From Reclinomonas americana ATCC 50394 (Eukaryota; Jakobida; Jakobea; Jakobida): a DNA stretch of 21,223 nucleotides. The number at the start of each line of letters is the position of its first letter. Position 1 is the first letter of the stretch. The stretch spans positions 7,066 through 28,288 of the forward strand of contig PS015514.1 in assembly GCA_048213135.1 (NCBI GenBank). Direction: 5' to 3'. Below the pieces are notes generated by a model. It made no database searches, was not told the origin of the DNA, and saw nothing but the letters and a program-made list of their open reading frames with translations. Position numbers and translations under genes: made by a program. Of this stretch, positions 1 to 9,217 are shown piece by piece.

Positions 1-1299
1 GGACGGGCTCCTTGTGACCCCCCCCCCTCCCTCTCTCTCTGACCTGCTCCTCCATCATCCTCTCCTTCTCTCACTCTCTTTGACCGTTCGTGCGTCACCT
101 TTGTCCTTCATTGCCTCTTCTTCATCTTCTCACTCTCTTTGACCTTGTTTCCTCTCCTTGCAGCTCTTCTCTCACTCTGGCCCTCTGTGCCTTTCCTCGT
201 GTCCTTCTCTCGCTCTCCTCCTTCATCTTTCGTCCTCCTATCCTTCTCCTCCTATCCTTCTCTCCTCCTGTAACCCTCCTTGCCTCTCCTCCTTGCTTAT
301 CCTCCATTCTGCAGCTCTTCTTTGTTTCTCTGGCCCTCTGCCTCTCCTCTTGTCCTTCTCTCACTCTCCTCCTTCATTCCTGTCCTCCCCTCCTTTAAGC
401 TACATCCTCCTTGCCTCTCCTCCTTGCCTATCCTCCATCATGCAGTTCTTCTTTGTTTCTCTGGCCCTCCTTGCCTCTCCTCCTGTCCTTCTCTCACTCT
501 CCTCCTTCATCTTTCATCTTGCTGTCCTCCCCTCCTCCTGTAGCCCTCCTTGCCTCTCCTCCTTGCTTATCCTCCATCCTGCAGCTCTTCTTTGTTTCTC
601 TGGCCCTCTTTGCCTCTCCTCCTGTCCTTCTCTCACTCTCCTCCTTCATCTTCTCCTCCTGTAACCTTTCTTGCCTCTCTTCTTTGCTTATCCTCCATAT
701 TGCAGTTCTTCTCTTTTCTCTGGCCCTGTTTGCCTCTCCTCCTACATCCTCCTACATCCTGCCCGTCTCTCAGTCTTGACTCCTCACTGCCTTTCTATTT
801 GACATCTCCCTCCATTCCCCTGTCCTTTCCCCCTCCTGGCCTCTCCTCCTGTCCACTCCTCCGTCAGTCTCTCCTGCACTCGCTCTCGTTGACCCATCTT
901 GTCTCTCTCCGTGCATCATTTTCTTCTGCTCTCTTTCTCTGGCCCTCAATGCCTCTCCTCCATTTTCTAATCCTTCTGTCGTTCTCTCACTTCGTTATCC
1001 CTCCGTGCCTCTCCCCTTCCTTCCCTTGCCTCTCCTCAACTTTTGACCTTCTTCGCCTCTCCTTCTTCTCTCGTCTCTGACTCCTCCTTTCCTCTCCGCC
1101 AATCTTGTCTTCCCTTCTCTTGCCCTTCACTCCATCTTTGGCCCTCCCTGCCACTCCCTCATCCTTGACCTTCTTCCTCCTTCCTCCTTCATCCTTCATC
1201 CTCTTTTCTTCTCTTGTTCCCCCATCCCTTCTCCCTTCTCCCTTCACCCTTCTCCCCCATCCCTTCTCCCCTCTCACCCCTTCTCCCTATTCTTCGCAG
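1..1299. repeat. CT-rich minisatellite, probably the body of a long intron
   Basis: About 1.3 kb in which the plus strand is almost entirely C and T. Positions 100-780 contain degenerate tandem units built on phrases such as CTTTGTTTCTCTGGCCCTC and TCCTTCTCTCACTCTCCTCC. An anchor ending in CAG recurs with its last base at about 163, 314, 445, 584 and 705, giving a period of roughly 120-150 bp. The tract ends in a good 3' splice site (TTCTTCGCAG, ending at 1299) directly before the coding exon at 1300. The simplest reading is therefore a long, repeat-expanded intron of that gene. Open frames through the tract are low-complexity Leu/Ser/Pro strings and are not credible genes. No upstream exon can be identified inside the window. 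Confidence 0.75.
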
Positions 1300-1554
1300 G
1301 CGGTGGCCGACTGCGCCGCCGCCGTCCGACGACTCGTCGACAAGGGCCCTCCAATCTACGTGGCGGACCGCAACGGACTGCCCCTGCCCGAGGGCGACAC
1401 GCACGTCGTGCGCGTGTGGTTCTCGAGCAGCAACACCGAGGAGAGTGCCAAGCTCAAGGGCGCGCTCGAGGGTGGCGAGCGCGAGGAGATGTGGGCGAAC
1501 CAGCGAGAGGTGCTGGCGTCGATGGAGGCCGCGGAGGAGGCAGAGAAGGCGTAA
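1300..1554 (+). CDS. Terminal exon of an unrecognised gene (partial)
   Basis: An open exon follows a strong acceptor at 1299 and runs 84 codons to TAA at 1552-1554. The residues begin AVADCAAAVRRLVDKG, pass through a conserved-looking core PPIYVADRNGLPLPEGDTHV, and end in a Glu/Ala-rich helix (EVLASMEAAEEAEKA). Composition changes sharply from pure pyrimidine to GC-rich codons exactly at the splice site, and third positions are mostly G or C, which supports real coding. I do not recognise the family. The compact alpha/beta look of the central part suggests a globular protein rather than low-complexity sequence. The upstream exons lie left of the window. The gene ends only 10 bp before a tandem repeat begins. 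Confidence 0.65.
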   Translation, partial: AVADCAAAVRRLVDKGPPIYVADRNGLPLPEGDTHVVRVWFSSSNTEESAKLKGALEGGEREEMWANQREVLASMEAAEEAEKA

Positions 1555-1564
1555 CCACGCAGCA

Positions 1565-2170
1565 TGTACGTCGATCACAGTGAAGATGATTGCTGGGCAT
1601 GCTACGTCTCTCTCCCTTTTCTTTTCTTCGCGAATGACAGGGCTTGTTGTTTACTTAGTACCCTCTTTCTCTTACAACTTCTTCTTCCTGATGGCTCCCT
1701 GCGTGTCGATCGCAGTGAAGCTGATTGCTGGGCATGTCACGTCTCCCTCTTTTTCTTTACTCGGCTCTTTTTCTTTACTCGGCGCATGACAGGGCTGTTG
1801 TTTACTGAGTACCCCCCTTGTTTCTAACAACTTCTTCTCCTCATGGCACCCTGTGTGTCGATCGCAGTGAAGCTGATTGCTGGGCATGTCACCTCTCCCT
1901 CTTATTTCTTTTCTTGGCGCATGACAGGGCTGTTGTTTACTTAGTGCCCATTTCTCTAACAACTTCCTTATGGCTCCCTGCGTGTCGATCATGCTATGTC
2001 TCTCTCCTTTTCTTTTCTTGTTTACTCAGTGCCCCCCTGTCTCTAACAACTTCTTTGTCCTTGGATGATTGCTGGGCATGCTACGTCTCTCTCCTTTTCT
2101 TTTCTTCGCGAATGACAGGGCTGTTGTTTACTTAGTACCCCCTTTTCTCTAACAACTTCTTCTTGCTTGC
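1565..2170. repeat. Intergenic tandem repeat, about five units of 105-152 bp
   Basis: This tail-to-tail gap between a plus-strand and a minus-strand gene is filled by a minisatellite. The element GATTGCTGGGCATG recurs (TGCTGGGCAT starting at about 1591, 1726, 1878 and 2070). It is followed each time by a pyrimidine tract, then CATGACAGGGCTGTTGTTTA or a close variant, then TAACAACTTCTT. A unit starting near 1982 has lost its central part, so its TGCTGGGCAT copy is absent. Unit lengths differ through small indels, for example a duplicated CTTTTTCTTTACTCGG in the second unit. I see no terminal inverted repeats and no coding potential. The array may supply 3' UTR or termination sequence for both flanking genes, which is inference. 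Confidence 0.85.
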
Positions 2171-2175
2171 CGCTC

Positions 2176-5100
2176 TCAGCTGTAGCGCCACTCGCGCAGC
2201 GTGCGGACCCACGAATCGCGCTGTGCAATGCATGCGGTGGTCACCAACAGAGTATGTGTTTGTGACGAGCAGCTAGGGGTGACAAACCTCGCTGTCCTTG
2301 CAGGAGCAAAACACGCGTGGCGGCAGGTCTGAATCCTCGCGGAACTCGATCTGGAACCAGAATGTGCGACCGTCCACGAATTCTGCGAGCGCGCAGTGAG
2401 ACACACAATGAATCCACAAAGCAGAGCGGTGAACTCACGGTGCGGCGTCAGCGGCGACGGGGCCGTCGGCAGCGGCACCACACGCACAATCTGATCTCTC
2501 CGCATTTCCACCTTATAAATTCTGCGAGCGTCTGGCATGTATGACACCAGCACTGTGCGAATTGTAAAGTACCCCATGAGCCTCCAACTCTCCACAGACC
2601 ACCCTTCCAATCCACCCTCACCGTCGTTAAACAGCGTCAGCCGAATGTCCCTCGTCTCGGTGGGTCGATTGTCCAGTTGCATCTTCATCGGGTTAGGCCG
2701 GTTCAGTGCGGCCTCACGAATCAGCTTTCGGTCGGGTTCCACCTGGTCACAGAGCAATAAGCAAAATTTTGTGTACGTGCTCATCACGCGACAGACGCTC
2801 AGAACATAAATGGATGAACGAGCTTCTCTTCTGTGTCACTTGCATCGTGAGAGTGTCGCCCGGTTGAAGACAGACGCGCAGAACGCAGATGAACCAGTGA
2901 GCGTTTCTCTCTATCCCTCTCTCCCTTCTTCCCTCCCTCCTCCGTGTACGTGCTCATCACGCGACAGGGAGGAACCAATTGACACACCCTCATGTTCAGT
3001 TCGGCTTGCACCTTGCGCACGTCCAGCAGGCGCAAATTGAGACGCTCCACACTCTCCGCCCACTCCTGCTGTGCCACGCGGCACAGTTGAATCTCGGGCT
3101 CCGGACTGAGGTGCAGCAGAGTGGGAATGTCCACATAGGTGTAGAGATCCGGTGGTGTAAAGTCAATGAGTTCGACCAGCAACGGATTCGGATACTTCAT
3201 GGCGCGCATCGGTGACATGGCCACCACTGCGATCGACGGTGAGACAAAAAAAAAGGACACCAGTCATCAATCTCCTCGCTGCCTCACCAACGTTGGCGTC
3301 CAGACCCGGCACACGTCGATTCTCCTCGGCAAAGGCCGGCATGTCGCGGACCAGCCGCATCACCATTTCTGCCGACAGAAAACAGTACATCAGCATCACA
3401 GACTTCTTCTGGGTGTAGTGCTTGTCACAGTCACACTCACCCTGGAAGTCGAAAATGTGCTCGGCGTAGTCGGCGGCAGCACTGCGATGGACATGTTCTC
3501 TTAATTGACCCACACTCGCATGATTGCGCGCGTTGGTGACGCACCTCAGATAGTGTGTGGAAGCACTGAGGATGCGACTGACGGGCAGTTCGCGATTCAG
3601 TTGCTCCCACCACTCAATGTCGGTTTCGAGGCCTTCCGTGTCGCGCAGTCGTTGCAGCGCATACTGCAGGGGATTGTAACGCTGCACGAATCCACGCCGT
3701 TCCTCCACGTCCGCCTGCGCACGAGCCATGACAAATGAGTTGCTTAACAGCACAGTGCATCGCTGAATGATAAGACCTTTAGCAAGCTGAAGAACAATGC
3801 CATGGTATCGCGCGTGGGAATATGAACGGGCTGCTGCTCCTCGATGAGGCGCATGAATGGACCCTTATGCTCGCGAATGAACTGCGTGCACACAGTATCA
3901 GTACACGCACACCATGGACTTGGGCGCAGAGACTCTGCACTACGCACAAGCTCGCATGTCTCCACGATCTTGCCTTCCATGTCGACCATTTTGAGAATAT
4001 GCTGCGACACAAAACAAGTCTTAAGAGTCAACATCCGCGACACAAAAACAAGAAACAGGAAGAGAGCCGCACCTTGGCACGATTGCGCAGCTTATCCAGG
4101 CGCTTCGAGGCATCACCCGTCAGTCTGGTCGTCGGTGTCGTCTCCGCCCCGATTCGGATCAAGTGGAATTTGTTCCATCGCGCCGCCGAGTTGTGGATCC
4201 TACCAGTACACCGGGTGAGCAGCGAAGATCAGGTACAATCATGCAGGGGGCGCTGGCAACACAGACCATTCGGCGCAGCTCGCCGCCAAATCAGACGCCA
4301 TTGTGTTCACTGTTTCGCCGAGCTTGACGGCGATCATACCGAGACGCTCATCAGCGGTCGGCGATCGAGGCACATCTCCGACACTCGGTGAGCCCGGCGA
4401 GACCTCCTCCTCCTGCACACCAAACTAATACAATGCACGTAAGCAGCAGCAGCAGCGAGACCGAGTTCCAGCACACACACACACACACGCACTCTCTCTC
4501 TCTCTCACACACACATACATACACACACACAGAACGAACCGGTGGCACATAGACGCGCAGCAAGCGATCTTCGTCAAATAGGTGCATATCGTGCACAATC
4601 ACGTCGTGCACGCGAGCAGACTGGGCGAACTCCTGCCGCACTACTTCTTCCGTGATTTCGCGCGTGGTGGTCATCACCAGCACGCGAGGCGGCATGGAGA
4701 GTGCCGAGATCTACACACCACGGTGAGCAAACATATCGCGAACAGCCAGCTGTTATGTCGACCACCACTCGTTTTGCGCACCTGCTTGAACGCACTGAGT
4801 GTGGCGTGGCACAGCAGCACCAGATCAGCGTGGGTGGCGACGTTCAGAATGAGCAGGTTGCAGACGCCGGCAATCAGCGTGGTGGCGAATTCGGCCGAGT
4901 TTCTGCGCACACACAACAACGTTGCGGTTGTCAGGAACCGAGCAAAAAATGAACGAAAGTATCAACCGGACGAAACGCTGGCGCTGCGACTCCGGTGATG
5001 CGCACGTCATTGATCGACGGTGCCGCAAGCACGGCGACGTCACAATTCGGGTGCTCATCACCAGGGTGAACGCACATACCGGCCGACAGGAATGTTCCTT

Positions 5101-8100
5101 GCAGGAGAGGGATGTCGGTGGCCTCGCGGAAACGAGTGCCGAACAAAAAGTTGAGCAGCCGGGCTCTGCATGCAAACCAGTGAATTCCAAGCAGCAACCA
5201 ACGCACAGATAACCATAGTATGATATGCTCACTCAACTGTTGCGTGTTGCGGACGCCGATGGCACCGACTGTCAACACGCGTGGCATCTCACCAATGTCG
5301 CCACCGCCCAGAATGACACTCGAGCCAAAGTGGCTCCAGCTGGGTGGCAGACCGCGGAAGGGCAGCATGCGCTCAAATGCAGTGAGGACAAGTTGTTGAT
5401 CCAGTGGCTCCACACCGTTGCCGAAGACGCGGATACATCCGTTCTCCTCGGACCACATCAGGAATGCGTCCAGGATGGTGTTCAGCTGCGAACGCCTGTC
5501 AGTCATTCATGCACACAACAACAACAACAACAACAACAAGACGAGCTCCTTCCCTCATACTCACCACTGGAGCCGCCTCGCGATATGCTGCCGAATTGTG
5601 GTCGCCGGCTTCGAGGATCTCGCGATACGACTACAGAGCAAAGAAGAATAAGCAAACCGATGAGACGGAGATTCGACACACACAAAAGAGAGGGAGGGAG
5701 GGTGAACGGATTTGAAGCACACCAGTAGCTCATGCCAAAAGTCGTGAATCGTGTACACCGCTGCTGTGGCGGCAGTCGGCACACACTCGCGCAACGCATT
5801 GTCAAACTGGCGGCACACATCGCACACGTCGCCGACACCGTCAAATGCATTCACGATCTCCCCAAGGAAGATCTTGACGGCCTCGCTGAGACCACTGTCG
5901 GCCGCGACCGCGTCAGCGCCGAATGGAACCTCGAATACTCCAGGGGACGGTGGAATGAGTACCATGGCAGCCGCCGTGGCCGCTGCCGTGGTCACCGCCG
6001 GTCCCGCCAGAGCATCTTGACGCATAGCACGACGCCGACCTCGTTGCTGCACAGTGACGGTTGCGTTTGAGGAGGTCAAGAGCCAATGCACTACACTGCA
6101 AGGTACACGCACCAACAAAAACTCCTTGGCCTGAATAGTGAACGGAAACAGTTCTTCCCGACTCATTTGCACCAGAGCTGCAAGATGTTGAACAAAGACC
6201 TGCGTGATAATGTCATGCGTGTGTCAGCAAACGCGTCCGTCGGTGGAGATAGAGATGCAAAACACACAAAAGGACGAAACATGCATCTCGTCGGGACGAG
6301 ACAATGTGAGATCCGGTTCCTCGGCAGCCGCAGAAAGCTGCCTTGCCTGACGACGAAGCTCCTCAATTTGCTGCGACAGCTCTTCCACTTGCGCTCGGTC
6401 AACGCTCTGTGTGCACTCGGCAGTCAGGTGGTGTGTCTTACAAAGTCTCCCGTGTACAAAAATACACACACCGCTGAAATCAGACGACGACGACGGTCCA
6501 CAAGCAGCTCCACCGACCGATCGAACTCGGCCACGCGTCGCCGGCACTCCATGATGCGCTCGTAGCGTTGCAGAGTGGTCGCATTCTCATGTTGCAGCTC
6601 TGCCAGCTCCTTTATGGTTCCATTGATTTCGGCAGCGACGCAGCACAGGGCGGAGAACACCTCATTGGCGGTGGTTCTGTCACTCAGACTCTGTGCATGA
6701 AGCGAACGAGATCAATCAGAGTATACGCGCGCACGTTTGCGTCATCAGGATAAGCAGGAACGCACCTTTTCTTCCACGTCGATCTCACGAGTGACCGCCA
6801 TGCGCCACTGCGACACATCGGTACGCGGCAACATCCACTGCGTGGTCTCGCTGGCCGTGCGAATGCGATCGCGATACATGTCGCACCACATGAAGGCCAG
6901 GTCGCAGGCCTCTGCGCACGCGAGTCATGTAATTCAGAATGAGTGTGCACAGACACACACGCGCGAGGTGCAGCACGCAACGTCGAAGATCCGTATCGGC
7001 AAATCCGCAAGCAACGTCACCAACGGCGGCAAACTCGAATGCCTCGCGGAACTGCTGCAGCACCTCGCCAATCTCGTTTTGCATGCTGAAAATACGATCG
7101 AGGTCTCGACGGATTTCGTCCGTCAAATCCTTGGCCTTTTGCACAGCACGCCGGCACGACGCCGCCCTCAAGCGGCTCAGCTCACGCACCTCCGCCGACA
7201 GGTGATGATTCGCCATGGAGTGCCCACCAGCCGGTCTCGCCGATCGCGATGACAGACTCATGCTCGACACGGCAATGCTCAGTCGATGATGCGCCGATTC
7301 AGCCTCGCTGGTGGCATCGACCACCTCGACACGCAGTTGAACCACACGCTGCGTAGCCATGCTGGCCCGATTTCCTGGTTTCACTTGATCCAACTGTCAC
7401 CACACACACCCAGATCAAATCAGCTACCGATCGCAGAGTCTGTCAATCACCGCCACCAACGCAACTCGACCAGTGCTGCGCATCCGCAGCAAGAAATCAC
7501 AGGCCTTCATCATGCCGGCGGCGCGGAGTCGCTCGCGGCGAAGACCCTGCAGACCGTCGACCATGCGTTGCAGATCCACATCGTTGGCCACTCGCATGAA
7601 GCGCTCGACCACGATACGAGAATCTGCCTCGGCCGGCAACGGGGGGAACACCGGCGCCGGGGGAGCACCAATGTATGCCGACATGATGCGGTCGAACTGT
7701 GGTGAGAGCGGTGTGAGCGCACACACAATATAACCAACTAATGCAAGAACGCGCGATACCAAACCTCGTCGGCAAAGATGTCGCTCATGTTGTCTTCTGC
7801 GCGCAGAACGATGCGCACATCACACAGCGAGGAGCCCGTCCCATACATTGTGTCGAAGAACTGCGAAATGGAACGCAGCATCACAGTGGCGGCCGAACCC
7901 TTCGGGAACTCTGCGAGACGCACGCCCAGTGAGTGAAACGAGGAGAAGGAGGAGGAGATCGTGGCACTCGTCACGCACTGGCAAAGCCGCAGCCAATGGC
8001 CGGGAAGGCCAGCGACTCGCACTGCTTCTCCGTCGCCTCTTCCAGGCAACGAAAGACAGCGTGACCGAGAAGCTCCTCAGTGGCACGCAGGTTCATCTCT

Positions 8101-9108
8101 TCCCCCGATGCGTCACCATGGGGGTCGTCTGCATTGCCGCGAACGACTTGCGGGCCATCTGACGACACGAGAGAGTTCCACAAATGGGTCAGCGGACAGT
8201 GGCGAACGACGACGGCAACGATGAGACGCAACTTGTGTGCACAATCCACTTGATCAGGTGCTTTTCGGCCAGTTGTGAGCCTCCAGGGGCAATCACCGCC
8301 TACAGTGTGGGGTAAGTGACATGGCGACGGAGGCATAAGCACTCGTGGGATGTGTACCTCGCCAGAGGGAAGCTCCGCCTTCTTGATCGGCGACGCGGCC
8401 TTGACAGCAGCCACGGCATAGCTCTCCACATCACCGCCACCGGCGTCCTTCAGTGCACGACTGACTCCAGTCACAAACCGCACATTGGGGTTCGACGTGT
8501 TGACGACAGCAGTGACGGGGAAGTCGAGCAAGTTGCCCTCGAACACCTGTGGGCGGTGAGTGAGAAATTGTCCGCCTCCAAGAAGTACTAGTGAGACCAA
8601 CAGAGGCGCGTCACACCTGAATGCGCCGTCCCTCGTGCGACACAAAGCGCCGCAGGACATGCAAGGGGAGCACCGTCGGCGGCACACAATGCCCGCCCAG
8701 TCGCTTGCTGTCCGCCAATACTGCCGCGCGTCTCTCTGACGACGCAAACATCTGCGACGGCAACAGCAGCGGTGGCTCGGGTGACTGCGACAGTGGCGGC
8801 GACGAGAAGAGCCGGCTGCCCGAGTCGTTGCGTCGCGGAGGCGGCGGAGTGGCGACATCAGTCACCAGTCCAATGGCGCTGGAGGCGAGCATGCGGCGTG
8901 CGCTGGCTGCGGCTGAGGCTGCGGCGTTGGTGGGTGGCACTGGCAAGGTGGGCGAGGAGTGGCTGGCGGGCAGATCATCGTCGTCGACGAAGCGATCCTG
9001 ATCGCGAGGAGAGTACGCGGATTGAGAGGCGGCACTGGGAACGGATGTTGCGCCCTGTGCTGGTGTGGTGCGCGAGGTCGGCGAGTCCTTGCTCTGACTG
9101 GTGCCCAT
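2176..9108 (-). CDS. Predicted N-myristoylated macro domain / degenerate GBP-Sey1-like G domain / PH-like protein, 28 exons
   Basis: Exons (minus): 9108-8617, 8546-8358, 8299-8233, 8158-7979, 7910-7765, 7696-~7451, 7393-7021, 6911-6766, 6690-6472, 6406-~6281, 6199-6113, 6046-5723, 5630-5565, 5485-5233, 5163-4977, 4902-4782, 4710-4540, 4412-4267, 4199-4073, 4001-~3948, 3881-3777, 3714-3545, 3481-3441, 3368-3288, 3226-2988, 2742-2439, 2382-2288, 2220-2176. They sum to 4,800 nt (1,599 aa). The start at 9108 is preferred over an in-frame ATG at 9132 because it gives MGTSQSKD, an N-myristoylation consensus. Residues ~160-358 form a macro domain (AVVNTSNPN, IVHTNGP, LAFPAIGCGFAKFP). Residues ~440-730 are helical or coiled coil. 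Residues ~900-1130 resemble GBP/Sey1/VLIG GTPases (LLNFLFGTRF, then EFATTLIAGVCNLLILNV), but the P-loop GK[S/T] and DxxG are absent. Residues ~1480-1597 look like a PH domain ending SERDSWVRTLREW. Exon ends marked ~ have alternatives. A membrane-bound ADP-ribose reader is inferred; no whole-protein homologue is recognised. Confidence 0.75.
2771..2967. repeat. 24-bp direct repeats flanking a 149-bp insert within an intron
   Basis: An identical 24-bp sequence starting GTGTACGTGCTCATC and ending CGCGACAG occurs at 2771-2794 and 2944-2967. Both copies lie in the intron spanning 2743-2987 of the minus-strand macro-domain gene. That intron is about 245 bp; removing one repeat plus the insert leaves about 72 bp, the usual intron size in this gene. 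The insert has no inverted termini and no coding sequence. Confidence 0.85.
4471..4531. repeat. CA / CT microsatellite in an intron
   Basis: A compound simple repeat, (CA)n then (CT)n then (CA)n with a CATACATA interruption. It lies wholly inside the intron 4413-4539 of the minus-strand macro-domain gene, where the transcript would read GT/GA-rich sequence just after the donor. Confidence 0.9.
5516..5539. repeat. CAA trinucleotide repeat in an intron
   Basis: About eight CAA units lie in the intron 5486-5564 of the minus-strand gene. In the transcript this is a GUU-rich tract upstream of the acceptor. Confidence 0.9.
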
Positions 9109-9217
9109 GGCGTGCGCTGCTCTCTCACACACAGGCGCCGCGATTTGTGTTCCGTTTTGCAGCCGTCAGGAAATTGCGGATTGTGAGGATTGCGCGCCAC
9201 GACGACGACGTCGACCC
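9109..9217. promoter_or_regulatory. Divergent intergenic spacer, candidate bidirectional promoter
   Basis: Only 109 bp separate the start codon of the minus-strand macro-domain gene (9108) from that of the plus-strand WD40 gene (9218). The segment must contain both 5' UTRs and core promoters, unless transcription starts inside the neighbouring gene. I see no TATA box. It contains a GACGACGACGACG run just upstream of the WD40 start. Bidirectional use is inferred from geometry alone. Confidence 0.5.

Noticed and set aside
90-1080. Several overlapping plus-strand open frames of 100-176 codons
   Set aside because: They are Leu/Ser/Pro low-complexity readings of the polypyrimidine repeat, open in several frames at once, with no coding composition.
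1565-2170. CRISPR-like or transposon origin of the tandem array
   Set aside because: Units are contiguous, variable in length and without unique spacers, inverted termini or a transposase; the genome is eukaryotic.
2795-2986. A possible extra micro-exon in the long intron of the macro gene
   Set aside because: Flanking exons already join in phase, and the extra length is explained by the insert between 24-bp repeats.
3481-3503. An upstream acceptor (ATTAAG) giving five more residues, EHVHR-type, in the macro gene
   Set aside because: It would make a 45-nt intron with a poor pyrimidine tract; the GTCCATCGCAG site gives 60 nt and the same frame. Transcript data could overturn this.
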